Below, piece by piece: positions 55,835 to 64,000 of a stretch of 64,000 bases of DNA; position 1 is the first letter of the stretch; each line of letters opens with the position of its first letter. The position numbers were made by a program, and so were the translations under genes. The notes beneath the pieces were generated by a model. That model searched no databases, was not told the DNA's origin, and saw only the letters and a program-made list of their open reading frames with translations. The stretch is from Flavobacterium cellulosilyticum. Lineage in GTDB: Bacteria > Bacteroidota > Bacteroidia > Flavobacteriales > Flavobacteriaceae. The stretch spans positions 62,001-126,000 of the forward strand of contig NZ_SMFK01000007.1 in NCBI RefSeq assembly GCF_004349355.1, given 5' to 3'.

Positions 55835-57907
55835 ATGACTTCAAAAACAAAACTACTATTCATTTCTTTTTTATTCTTTTTCCTATCAACTTTCGAAATT
55901 TCTTCCCAATCATTGAATAATACTATGAAAAATCCATTTCTTGTAGACCTCAACATCCCTATTGACTATGCAAAAGTTACCGCCAAAGATGTAGAAGCTT
56001 ATGCCAATCAATCGGTGAATGATGTCAATACAATGATCGCCTCAATCAAGAAACAAAAGTCAGCAACATTTTTAAATGTATTTGGTGCCATGGATGACAT
56101 TTCTAATAAAATCAGTAAAACATCCAACAATTGCTTTATGCTTTATTGGGTTTCTACCGATTCACTCATTCGAGCAAAGGGACTGTCTGGATATCAATTA
56201 TTAGATTCATTATCCACTAGTATTCATTCTGATAAAGGAATTTATGATAAAATGCTCCGTTTCAAATCATCAAAATCATATGCTGCATTAGTAGGCAACA
56301 AAAAGATTTTAGTCGATGATGCCATTCTAGATTTCGAACTTTCAGGAGTGAATTTGAATGACAAAAAGCTATTGAAATTCAAAAAGCTAACCAAAGAAAT
56401 CAGTCAGCTTTCCTCTCAATATTCGGATAATATGAATGGGTACAATGAAAACTTGATTGTAGATGAAAAAGCTGCCGAAGGATTGCCCGAAGCATTTAAA
56501 GCCAAATATAAAGTGGCAGAAAACAAATATGAGATTCCAATAATAAATGCTACCAACGCAACAATAATGAGTAATGCCACAAACGAAGCAACTAGAAAGG
56601 CGTATTATTTTAAATTTTACAACCGAGCTTCCGACAAAAACCTAAGCATCCTGGATAGTTTAGTTCAAAAACGATATGAATTAGCAACAATTATGGGCTA
56701 TTCCTCCTATGCAGCTTATAACTTGGTACCAAAAATGGCCAAAGACCCCAAAACCGTTTGGGCATTCTTGAATGATTTGGTAAGTCGTTCAAAAGAAAAA
56801 GCAAAAGCAGACGTTACAATTTTAGAAAACCAAAAGAAAAAGCAATTCCCAAAGGAACAAAACGTTCAAATAAATGCTTGGGATGCTGCCTATTATAAAA
56901 ACCAAATTTTAAAAGAACAATACAATGTAAATACCGAAGAACTTAGAGCATATCTTCCCATGAAGCAATGTCTGAAAGGAATGTTTGACATTTATCAAAC
57001 CTTGTTGGGATTCGAATTTAGAAAAGTAGAAAATCCTTCTGTATGGTATAAAGAAGTAGAAATGTATGAAGTTTACGAAGGAAACAATCTAAAAGGTCGC
57101 TTTTACTTAGATCTTTTTCCTAGGCCAAATAAGGAAACATGGTTTTATGGCGTAGGATTGACTCCTGGAAAATTGACACCAAAAGGTTATGAAATACCCG
57201 TATCTATGTTGCTGGGTAATTTCACCAAAGCTACCGAGACCACTCCTTCACTATTGAGTATAAAAGAATTGAATACCTTGTTTCACGAATTTGGACATAT
57301 TGTTAACGGCATGTCTTATAATGGTGAATTCTCCTCTCAATCTTCTTCTAAAGCGGATTTCAGCGAAGCAATGTCACAGTTATTTGAAAATTGGCTTTGG
57401 AATTATGACATTCTAAGTTCCTTTGCCAAACATTATCAAACGGGCGAAGTGTTACCAAAAACAACTTTCGACAATATGCTAAAGGCAAAAAATGTCTCTT
57501 CTGGTTTATCAGCAATTAGCCAGCAACGAAGCGCACTGTATGACATGAATTTATACGACAAATACGACCCAAAAAACCGAATTGCTACCGATCAATTATG
57601 GAAGAATCTTGATGACAAATTAGATGTCATGAAGTTTTATGTTGAGGGCACGCATTATCAAGCCAGTTGGATTCACATTAACACGCATCCGGTTTATTAT
57701 TACGGTTACTTATGGTCAAATGTATTTGCTGAGGATATGTTTACAGCATTTGAAAAAAATGGACTCAGAGATCCAAAAACAGGATTACGATACCGTAAAT
57801 TAATTCTAGCCAATGGCACTCAAAGAGACATCGAGGAAGCCGTAAAAGAATTCCTAGGACGACCATCCAATAATGAAGCTTACATAAAAAGCCTTGGACT
57901 AGAATAA
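55835..57907 (+). CDS. M3-family metallopeptidase (Dcp/oligopeptidase-like), exported
   Basis: The ATG at 55835 gives 690 residues with signal peptide MTSKTKLLFISFLFFFLSTF; the 22-codon extension upstream is noise. The zinc motif is LNTLFHEFGHIVNGM (HExxH), with a downstream Glu in SKADFSEAMSQLFENW. FYLDLFPRPNKE and GTHYQASWIHINTHPVYYYGYLWSNVFAEDMF are M3 hallmarks. Likely a periplasmic peptidyl-dipeptidase or oligopeptidase that trims peptides. Single-gene unit, followed by a palindromic repeat. Confidence 0.94.
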   Translation: MTSKTKLLFISFLFFFLSTFEISSQSLNNTMKNPFLVDLNIPIDYAKVTAKDVEAYANQSVNDVNTMIASIKKQKSATFLNVFGAMDDISNKISKTSNNCFMLYWVSTDSLIRAKGLSGYQLLDSLSTSIHSDKGIYDKMLRFKSSKSYAALVGNKKILVDDAILDFELSGVNLNDKKLLKFKKLTKEISQLSSQYSDNMNGYNENLIVDEKAAEGLPEAFKAKYKVAENKYEIPIINATNATIMSNATNEATRKAYYFKFYNRASDKNLSILDSLVQKRYELATIMGYSSYAAYNLVPKMAKDPKTVWAFLNDLVSRSKEKAKADVTILENQKKKQFPKEQNVQINAWDAAYYKNQILKEQYNVNTEELRAYLPMKQCLKGMFDIYQTLLGFEFRKVENPSVWYKEVEMYEVYEGNNLKGRFYLDLFPRPNKETWFYGVGLTPGKLTPKGYEIPVSMLLGNFTKATETTPSLLSIKELNTLFHEFGHIVNGMSYNGEFSSQSSSKADFSEAMSQLFENWLWNYDILSSFAKHYQTGEVLPKTTFDNMLKAKNVSSGLSAISQQRSALYDMNLYDKYDPKNRIATDQLWKNLDDKLDVMKFYVEGTHYQASWIHINTHPVYYYGYLWSNVFAEDMFTAFEKNGLRDPKTGLRYRKLILANGTQRDIEEAVKEFLGRPSNNEAYIKSLGLE

Positions 57908-57932
57908 ACAAAAATCAATCTTAATTAAAATT

Positions 57933-58011
57933 TGGGCGTGACCACAAGGGTCAGGCTGTGCGCTGTATCCACGCCAAAAAGCGTGGGATGCCGCTTCCAT
58001 CCTTCACGCAA
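57933..58011. repeat. G+C-rich structured intergenic repeat
   Basis: A G+C-rich island in A+T-rich DNA. Hairpin ATCCACGC/GCGTGGGAT (57967-57974 with 57981-57989) lies between GGGCGTGACCACAAGGGTC and CCGCTTCCATCCTTCACGC. It resembles, from memory, a family of repeats found between genes in many Flavobacteriia. Confidence 0.6.
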
Positions 58012-58155
58012 GCCGAAACACGAGATAATTAGCAATTTTCATGAAAAATCTACAAGAAAACAATTATATTTGAATTAAATATAATGCGCTATTCAGTTGC
58101 GACAATCCACCCAAAATTGGGTGTATATGCGCTACTTTATAGCGACTATAAACGA

Positions 58156-58164
58156 GTTATGCGG
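58156..58164 (+). other. GTTATGCGG box at the 5' side of the cassette-like gene
   Basis: An exact inverted match to CCGCATAAC at 58966-58974 on the other side of the gene. It compares with the R' core of attC sites and lies 38 bases before the start codon. Confidence 0.5.
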
Positions 58165-58201
58165 CATTTTAAAGAACAACCAACAACATAGACAACACAA
58201 T

Positions 58202-58954
58202 ATGAAAAAAATCATTCCAATATTAATCTTACTTCTGACGACAGTTGACGGGTTTTCAAAATGTGCATCAAGCGGACTTTATTTTTGGCCGACTAAACAG
58301 ACAATTAACCAAAACTCAATTTTTGTAATTGACGGCTACGCAACAAGCCAAAAAATAATTAACGGACTTGGGACAACTTATAAAGTATACTTGAAATCGG
58401 ACAAGCAGAAAATTAAATTAAACGTTCAAGAACTATTGGTAGGACAATTTAGTCTTACACAAGCAATATTAAAACCCGAGACAACTCTTTCCGTTGGACA
58501 AGAATATGAATTGGTAATTGAAAATTTAGATGATTTAGAAACTCAAGTTTATAGGTATAATGACTCAACAAGACAGAGAGAAAAAATCAAATGGACAGTT
58601 AAAAATTTCAATGACACTACATCCCCGACTTGGACAAGTAATCCGAAATTCAAGAATAGCAGTTATAATATGTATGGTTGTGGACCTGCAATTTTTGCGA
58701 ATTTTACCTATTCTGCTGCAGACAATTCAAAATATTTAATCAAAACAACAGTGAAAAACAAATCAACTGGAATTGAAACAACATACTATTTGAAACCGGA
58801 TGACAAAGTAATTGCTATTGGACACGGTATGTGTTCGGGTGCTTTTAATTTTGACGGTGGTGACAAATTTGAAGTTGAGTTTAGCTTATTTGACGCTTCA
58901 GGCAACTTGACAAAATGGACAGGTGAAAGAATTGAATTTAAACGACCAACGTGA
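58202..58954 (+). CDS. Secreted protein of unknown function in a cassette-like unit
   Basis: From the ATG at 58202 there are 250 residues with signal peptide MKKIIPILILLLTTVDGFS; an earlier in-frame ATG (58097 region) would lead through repeat-like DNA and is rejected. The mature part is beta-rich with six or so cysteines (FSKCASSGLYFWPT, YNMYGCGPAIFANFT, GHGMCSGAFNFDGGDKF). No family was recognised. It is bracketed by inverted GTTATGCGG boxes and followed by an attC-like stem, so it looks like a mobile single-gene cassette. Confidence 0.7.
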   Translation: MKKIIPILILLLTTVDGFSKCASSGLYFWPTKQTINQNSIFVIDGYATSQKIINGLGTTYKVYLKSDKQKIKLNVQELLVGQFSLTQAILKPETTLSVGQEYELVIENLDDLETQVYRYNDSTRQREKIKWTVKNFNDTTSPTWTSNPKFKNSSYNMYGCGPAIFANFTYSAADNSKYLIKTTVKNKSTGIETTYYLKPDDKVIAIGHGMCSGAFNFDGGDKFEVEFSLFDASGNLTKWTGERIEFKRPT

Positions 58955-58965
58955 AAGAAAAACGA

Positions 58966-59100
58966 CCGCATAACAGCACCTACCCAAAAGGCGGGGTTTC
59001 GTGTTCCAAAGACAGTTTTGTGGTTAATCAAACATTAGCTTTTCAAATCAAGTCTTGTGGTAAAAGACCCGCCCTTCGGGTAGCTGCAAACCGTCAAACT
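58966..59100 (+). repeat. attC-like structured repeat C, split by the IS element
   Basis: Box CCGCATAAC (58966-58974), then arms 58976-58995 and 59068-59087 that pair at 17 of 20 positions. The rest of the site (CCGTTGGTGGC around 60826-60836) now lies beyond the IS1182-type insertion. Arm sequence differs from repeats A and B while the layout is shared. Confidence 0.7.
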
Positions 59101-60819
59101 GTCTAAAAACCTCCCTTTCCTTAATTTGTTTTTTTTGTATTAAAAATCGTTCAAAAAACTTGTTTCTTACATTCCTTTTCTGTATCTTTAAATAGGTTTA
59201 AACCGCTAAAAAGATAGCTTATGAGTAAATTCATTATTGGAACCAACAGAAACCAACTCCCGCTTTTTGCAACATCTATTGACGATGCTATTGCGCAAGA
59301 CAACGAAATCAGACTCATTGATTTATTTGTGGACAGTCTAAAACTATCGGATTTTGGATTTAATTTTGAGTTTGTCGAAAACGGAAGACCCGCTTATCAC
59401 CCTTCGGATTTACTGAAACTATTTATTTACGGTTATCTCAATCGTATGCGTTCTTCCAGAACTCTTGAAAAAGAATGCTCCCGCAACATTGAACTGATTT
59501 GGCTTATGAAAGGGCTTGTTCCTGACCACAATACTATTTCTAATTTTCGCAAAGACAATCCTAAAGCCATTGCTCGTGTTTTTCGTGCCACAGTAAAAAT
59601 GGCAGCTCATTTTGAACTCATTGGAGGAACTTTGGTAGCGGGAGATAGTACTAAACTTAGAGCTCAAAACTCTAAGAAAAACAACTTTAATCCTGCAAAA
59701 ATAGAACGACACATTGCTTATATCGATGCGCGACTCCAAGAATACAACGCCGCTTTAGCCAAAGAAGATGGCGATTCTGAAAACAATAAAATCATCACTA
59801 AAAAAATTCAGAAACACACTAATCAAAAACAAAAATACATTGAATATCAAAATACAATTGACACCACAGGAGTAACTCAAATCTCGACTTCAGATCCTGA
59901 TAGTCGCCAAATTATGACCCGTAACAATATCTCCGAAGTGGCGTATACCGTGCAAACTGTTGTTGATGCCCAGCACAATATTCCTATTGATTTTAAGGTT
60001 ACCAATGAAAACGATTCCAAAGCAATGGGCGGTATGCTTCGGCGCAGCAAAACTATTTTGGGACACAACAACTTCACCGCCATTTACGACAAAGGGTATC
60101 ACACCGGAAGCGAGTTTAAATACGCTAATATGCTTGGCATTGACGTTTTGGTAGCCATTCCTGGTGTAGCAGCTCATGCACCAGATTTAGCTTTTGATGT
60201 AGAACATTTTAAATACAACAAAGACAACGATTCTTATACTTGCCCTGCCAATGAAATCCTAACCACAAACGGAAATTGGTACAATAAAACCAATGGGAAA
60301 TCCATAACCAAAATGAAGCATTACAAAACTGCTGGCTGTTTGTCCTGCGTATTTTTCTCGCAATGCACCAAAAATAAAAAAGGAAGACTCATTGAGCGTT
60401 CCCAGTATGCTGATTTGATATATGAAAACAAAATACGAATGGAAAACAACTACGAAATCTATCGCAAACGACAAGCCATTGTAGAACATCCTTACGGCGT
60501 TATCAAAAGGCAATGGGGATTTTATTACATCATGACCAAGAAAACAATCAAACACGCCTCTGCCGATGTGGGACTCATCTTTACGGCTTACAATCTGCGT
60601 AGAATTTTCAATTTAATTGACCAAAATCTTTTAAAACAGTATCTAAAAATGCTGACTTTATTTGTTCTTGCTATAAGAAGCTTTTTTAAAGCTTTTTACG
60701 CGTATACTATTTCTTATCCCAAACTAAATATATATTCTAAAAAATATTTAACTGGAGCTTAAATCAACTATTTTTACTCTGAAATTAATTAAAATAACGC
60801 AGTTTATAGGTTTTTAGAC
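59101..60819 (+). mobile_element. Complete IS1182-type insertion sequence
   Basis: 1719 bases bounded by perfect 12-base inverted ends GTCTAAAAACCT (59101-59112) and AGGTTTTTAGAC (60808-60819). It is flanked by the 5-base direct repeat AAACT (59096-59100 and 60820-60824), the expected target duplication. It carries one transposase gene, intact. Removing the element and one AAACT restores a continuous site C. Confidence 0.9.
59221..60762 (+). CDS. IS1182-family transposase
   Basis: 513 residues. The N-terminal domain (FVENGRPAYHPSDLLKLFIYGYLNRMRSSRTLEKECSRN) is typical of IS1182 (DUF772). The DDE residues are likely the Asp in GGTLVAGDSTKLRAQN, the Asp in AIYDKGYHTGSEF, and the Glu in AIVEHPYGVIKRQWGF. 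A zinc-like cysteine group (CPANE ... CLSCVFFSQC) lies between the last two. The frame is unbroken and the ends are intact, so the element may still be active. Confidence 0.95.
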   Translation: MSKFIIGTNRNQLPLFATSIDDAIAQDNEIRLIDLFVDSLKLSDFGFNFEFVENGRPAYHPSDLLKLFIYGYLNRMRSSRTLEKECSRNIELIWLMKGLVPDHNTISNFRKDNPKAIARVFRATVKMAAHFELIGGTLVAGDSTKLRAQNSKKNNFNPAKIERHIAYIDARLQEYNAALAKEDGDSENNKIITKKIQKHTNQKQKYIEYQNTIDTTGVTQISTSDPDSRQIMTRNNISEVAYTVQTVVDAQHNIPIDFKVTNENDSKAMGGMLRRSKTILGHNNFTAIYDKGYHTGSEFKYANMLGIDVLVAIPGVAAHAPDLAFDVEHFKYNKDNDSYTCPANEILTTNGNWYNKTNGKSITKMKHYKTAGCLSCVFFSQCTKNKKGRLIERSQYADLIYENKIRMENNYEIYRKRQAIVEHPYGVIKRQWGFYYIMTKKTIKHASADVGLIFTAYNLRRIFNLIDQNLLKQYLKMLTLFVLAIRSFFKAFYAYTISYPKLNIYSKKYLTGA

Positions 60820-60869
60820 AAACTGCCGTTGGTGGCAAGCAACCCTAAATAACTAAAAACCTATTTATT

Positions 60870-62171
60870 GTGAAATATATTAAGATAAATTATACCTTTT
60901 GGTTATCATTACTTTTATTATTTTCTATATGGATAATAATAAGTGTTGATTTAGAAATATTACCATTAATTCCCTCAAATTTAAACGTTGAATTAACTTC
61001 AAAATTGAATCGGATTTTACTTAATATCTCTTATAGTAATATTGCTGCTTTTATATTTTTTTGGTTTACAACAACTCTACCAAGGAAAATTAGAATTCAA
61101 CGTTCTAAGAAAATCATTTCTCGACATGTACATTCTTTGCTTATACAGTTATTTAGGATGATTAATCAGATTTTATATGCCTATAAAATTGAAAAAAAAA
61201 TCGAAGAAGTTCAAGAAAAAGATTTAATTAATTTAAGTGGTAATGTTCTTAATACTTTCAAAATTTCATATTTATCAACAGAACACTGGAAGCACTTTTG
61301 GAAAAAAGGCAAGCAATTTACTGGTAGTATACATCGAGAAGTGGATTATCCTGAATCAGTTGTAAATATCTTAAATTCACTACCAAATATAATAGAACAA
61401 ATTCGTAAAGCAAATCCAAAATTTCAAGTCGATGAATCTTTCGCTGAAATAATAACTTCCATTGAAACAAATCCATTTTTGGAAACGTATGCAAATAATA
61501 AATATCCTTTATTCCTAACTGTAGGCTCAAATGACAATTTATATTCCCTAATTAATGACTATAAACGATTATATAAACTTAAGTATCAAGATTATCATTT
61601 ATATTCTTTTTTCAAAATAAGATTCTTTAATACTCAAGAATTAGTTGACTATGATGAAGAGAATAAAAAACGTCAAAACGAATATTCTTTAAAATTTAGA
61701 GCTGCTATCGCACTTAACCCTTGCATAGTTTATAATCCAAGTTATTTAGACTCAACTGCACTAATTTCTTCAATAAACGCAGGCTTAATTTATAGAAACA
61801 ATAGTTGGGAAAAGAATTTTTCAATTTCTAAATATGAAAACGATATAATTATTCCAAATTTATGTGGATGTATTGTTTTGATAGCTGAAAATATTCCAAA
61901 GAATAAAATTATAGAATTTGTTAAAAATTACGAAAACGAAAAATTCATAATCCATATAGAATCAAGTATTTACAGAAATACCAGCAAAAAAAAATATAAA
62001 AACAAAGAAATCAATTTTGGATATTATAAATTATATTACAGAAAACCTGTAAATATTTTTGGAATTGAGTTTTATAAAAAACACCCTACTCGAAAGAAAA
62101 TAAGTAAATTATGTTTTGTAATTAACCATATGATGCATAACCGAAAGCCTACCGCTAACACACGTCTGTAG
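60870..62171 (+). CDS. Membrane-anchored protein of unknown function in a cassette-like unit
   Basis: 433 residues from a GTG start (MKYIKINYTFW). Two membrane segments at the N-terminus (about 10-28 and 55-70) are followed by a long cytoplasmic part rich in Lys, Asn and Ile. It has the lower G+C of horizontally acquired genes. No motif was recognised. The last codons (KPTANTRL) overlap the CCGCTAAC box of repeat B. The gene lies between site C (split by the IS) and site B. Confidence 0.65.
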   Translation: MKYIKINYTFWLSLLLLFSIWIIISVDLEILPLIPSNLNVELTSKLNRILLNISYSNIAAFIFFWFTTTLPRKIRIQRSKKIISRHVHSLLIQLFRMINQILYAYKIEKKIEEVQEKDLINLSGNVLNTFKISYLSTEHWKHFWKKGKQFTGSIHREVDYPESVVNILNSLPNIIEQIRKANPKFQVDESFAEIITSIETNPFLETYANNKYPLFLTVGSNDNLYSLINDYKRLYKLKYQDYHLYSFFKIRFFNTQELVDYDEENKKRQNEYSLKFRAAIALNPCIVYNPSYLDSTALISSINAGLIYRNNSWEKNFSISKYENDIIIPNLCGCIVLIAENIPKNKIIEFVKNYENEKFIIHIESSIYRNTSKKKYKNKEINFGYYKLYYRKPVNIFGIEFYKKHPTRKKISKLCFVINHMMHNRKPTANTRL

Positions 62172-62277
62172 CCATTTGCGAATTTAGTGGAATTATCGTT
62201 TTATTTCGTATTTTCGTTCAGCCGAAAATACTCGTCTTCGTAAGTTGCAAACGGCTACAGGCGCGGGAACGTTACAA
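62152..62277 (+). repeat. attC-like structured repeat B
   Basis: Box CCGCTAAC (62152-62159), arms CTGTAGCCATTTGC (62166-62179) and GCAAACGGCTACAG (62247-62260) pairing at 13 of 14, core GAATTTAGTGGAATTATCG (62180-62198), inner hairpin TTTTCG/CGAAAA (62211-62228), and an end box around ACGTTAC (62269-62275). Core and inner hairpin match repeat A at 42 kb. Confidence 0.8.
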
Positions 62278-62291
62278 AAAAATAATAAAAA

Positions 62292-63155
62292 ATGAATACT
62301 AATTTGAAATTAGGTTGGATTGGTCTTGGAAACATGGGAAATCCAATGGTGCGAAATTTATTGAAAGCAGGTTTTAAAGTCGCCGTTTATAATCGTACAA
62401 AAGACAAAGAAACGCCATTAATCGAAGCTGGCGCAATTCCTGCGACTAGTCCACAGGAATTGATGGAAAATTGCGATGTTATAGTGACGATGTTGTCCAA
62501 TGATGCTGCGGTAAAGGAAGTATTTGAAAGCAAATCAGGCTTATTATCAAAAAATAATTCCGAAAAAATAATTATCAACATGAGTACCGTTTCACCTGAA
62601 ACTTCCCGCTATTTGGCAATGATTAGTAAAAAACATCAAATTGGTTTTATTGACGCTCCAGTTTCTGGAAGCGTAAAACCTGCACAAGAGGGAACATTGG
62701 TCATAATTGTTGGTGGAAATCCAGAAACCTTTGATCTCGTTAAACCTATTTTTAATGTACTTGGTAAAATTTCAATTTATGTGGGTGTTGCTGGCGTAGC
62801 TAGTTCCGCTAAATTGGCTATCAATTATCTCCTTGGGCTTCATCTTCAAGGATTAGCCGAAACAATATTATTTGCAGAAAATAATGGGGTGAGCAAAGAA
62901 AATATGCTATCAATTGTAAACGAAGGTGCCTGTGCAAATGGCATTTCAAAAATCAAATCTACCTCTATTTTGAATGATTCGTTTCCGGCTGCATTTGCCC
63001 TTAAACATCTTGTTAAAGATTTAAAACTGGCCAAAGATGCTGGATTAGATGCGCCATTAGCCAATCCTTTACTCGAAAGTTACAGCAAAGCACTAAATGA
63101 AGGTTTAGGCGAGGACGATGTGATGGCAATTATAAAAAGTCTGAAAGGAATTTAA
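62292..63155 (+). CDS. NAD(P)-dependent oxidoreductase, 3-hydroxyisobutyrate dehydrogenase family
   Basis: 287 residues. Rossmann motif GWIGLGNMGNPMVRNLLKAGF at residues 8-28 and NRTKDK after strand 2, which suggests NADP use. The substrate segment INMSTVSPETSRYL and FIDAPVSGSVKPAQEGTLVIIVGG, plus the catalytic-type Lys in GVASSAKLAINYLLGLHLQG, place it in the beta-hydroxyacid dehydrogenase group (HIBADH, GarR, glyoxylate reductase). The exact substrate is unresolved. It stands just outside the cassette-like region, beginning 17 bases past repeat B. Confidence 0.92.
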   Translation: MNTNLKLGWIGLGNMGNPMVRNLLKAGFKVAVYNRTKDKETPLIEAGAIPATSPQELMENCDVIVTMLSNDAAVKEVFESKSGLLSKNNSEKIIINMSTVSPETSRYLAMISKKHQIGFIDAPVSGSVKPAQEGTLVIIVGGNPETFDLVKPIFNVLGKISIYVGVAGVASSAKLAINYLLGLHLQGLAETILFAENNGVSKENMLSIVNEGACANGISKIKSTSILNDSFPAAFALKHLVKDLKLAKDAGLDAPLANPLLESYSKALNEGLGEDDVMAIIKSLKGI

Positions 63156-63207
63156 TCACCAAAAACTGCTAGTGAAAATCAAATTCAAATATAAAAAGTG
63201 GTTTTAG

Positions 63208-64000
63208 CTACAACACACGATTGATTTGCGAGAATCGTTTCACGTAATATTTCTCTTTAATCGAAGAAATCATAACGCCACTATTTGAGGCGTGAATAAA
63301 TTTGATATCTCCATTAGCTACTTCCACAACCATTCCAACATGATTAATTTGACTCCTTCTACCGGTTTTAAAGAAAATTAAATCTCCTTTTTGAGCATCT
63401 TCTTTATTCACAATTACTCCAACTTGAGATTGCTCTATAGATGTTCTAGGTAATTGAATGTCATAGGTCCCAAATGTAGAGCAAATTAATCCTGAACAAT
63501 CAAAACCCTCTTTTGTAGTTCCACCTATTCTATATTGAGTTCCAATATTTTCGGATGCCGTTTCAATCAATTGGTCCAAAAAAGCAGCGTCGTGAAATGA
63601 TTTTGATTTGTTTGCATTTTTATTGATTTCTTCGACTATGATTTTTTCATTCAAAATATCTTCTTTAAATACTTTGCTGCTGCGAATGACAAGTGTTGAT
63701 CCAATGGCAAGTTTTTTTGCAATATTTGGATTTTGCTTTTCTAATTCTATAACTGTAATACCATATTCTTTAGCAATTCCGTATTTGGTCTCCTTTGCTA
63801 ATACCTCTCGAATATATTCTTTTTCATTGGTTTTAGTTCCTGCATCCGGAAGTGAAGAAACCGTTATTTGTTTCGCCTTATCACTTTCACTGAGGTCTTT
63901 ATCTGTTTTTGGTGTTTTTTCTTTACTTACTAGAGTAGTACTGTTTTGGGTATTGACAGGAATAGAAATTATTTGTCCTCTTTTTAAAGATTGAGATTGT
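63208..64000 (-). CDS. LysM-NlpC/P60 peptidoglycan endopeptidase (5' part off the right edge)
   Basis: The frame is open from the window edge to the stop at 63208; an internal ATG at 63654 is not the true start, because LysM sequence continues upstream in phase. Toward the edge is the end of one LysM (SLKRGQIISIPV), a linker rich in Thr/Lys, then a full LysM (YIREVLAKETKYGIAKEYGI ... NIAKKLAIGSTLVI). The C-terminal 110 residues are NlpC/P60 with Cys in GGTTKEGFDCSGLICSTFG, His in INHVGMVVEV, and FIHAS. It would bind and cut peptidoglycan cross-links in the periplasm. Confidence 0.9.
   Translation of the reverse strand, partial: QSQSLKRGQIISIPVNTQNSTTLVSKEKTPKTDKDLSESDKAKQITVSSLPDAGTKTNEKEYIREVLAKETKYGIAKEYGITVIELEKQNPNIAKKLAIGSTLVIRSSKVFKEDILNEKIIVEEINKNANKSKSFHDAAFLDQLIETASENIGTQYRIGGTTKEGFDCSGLICSTFGTYDIQLPRTSIEQSQVGVIVNKEDAQKGDLIFFKTGRRSQINHVGMVVEVANGDIKFIHASNSGVMISSIKEKYYVKRFSQINRVL

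Noticed and set aside
58097-58201. Upstream start for the secreted cassette protein
   Set aside because: The extension runs through the repeat boxes; the internal ATG gives a standard signal peptide.

Overview
The window is about two thirds A+T and looks like a chromosome segment from a Flavobacterium or a close relative in the Bacteroidetes. Supporting signs are -7 boxes of the TAnnTTTG type with no obvious ribosome binding sites, a SecD-SecF fusion, a protein ending in a type IX secretion sorting domain, TonB-receptor-like and TPR envelope proteins, and short palindromic repeats between genes.

Layout. 1-18 kb is mostly housekeeping on the minus strand: secDF, mdh, gyrB, a hexanucleotide array, a gatB-aspS fusion with gatA and gatC, a GreA-like protein, an outer-membrane barrel and a large TPR protein. 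18-31 kb starts with ftsE and continues as a surface-polysaccharide locus: four glycosyltransferases and one membrane transferase, FdtA- and FdtB-like enzymes for a 3-amino-3,6-dideoxyhexose, a Wzx-type flippase and a FemAB-like acyltransferase. This locus is interrupted by a YhcG-type nuclease gene lying between two copies of a 79-bp duplication. 31-41 kb carries a type IX cargo protein, an SpoU methyltransferase, a serine hydrolase, the row rel - Fur-like regulator - purA, a NudK-type hydrolase and a 1-Cys peroxiredoxin.

41-44 kb is accessory DNA: a VapBC-like toxin-antitoxin pair, an HNH endonuclease gene with two in-frame stops, and a structured repeat. 46-55 kb is a nitrate-assimilation region: a NIR/SIR-like rubredoxin protein, a nitrate reductase fused to a NirB-like flavoprotein, a Crp/Fnr regulator sharing an intergenic region with three phased TACGTA cores, the deletion-scarred remains of a porin and ABC transporter operon, an intact ATPase and a short chlorite-dismutase-family protein. 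57.9-62.3 kb is a second accessory region whose cargo genes are bounded by attC-like palindromic sites; a complete IS1182-type element has inserted in one of them. The right edge has a 3-hydroxyisobutyrate-dehydrogenase-family gene and a partial LysM-NlpC/P60 peptidase.

The most unusual points are the YhcG insertion with its 79-bp target duplication, the attC-like sites that keep stem structure but not stem sequence while sharing a conserved core, the collapsed nitrate transporter beside an intact assimilatory reductase and dimeric-type Cld, the phased operator, and intergenic-type repeats that have become codons in the FdtB-like gene. No tRNA, rRNA, CRISPR array or integrase was recognised.
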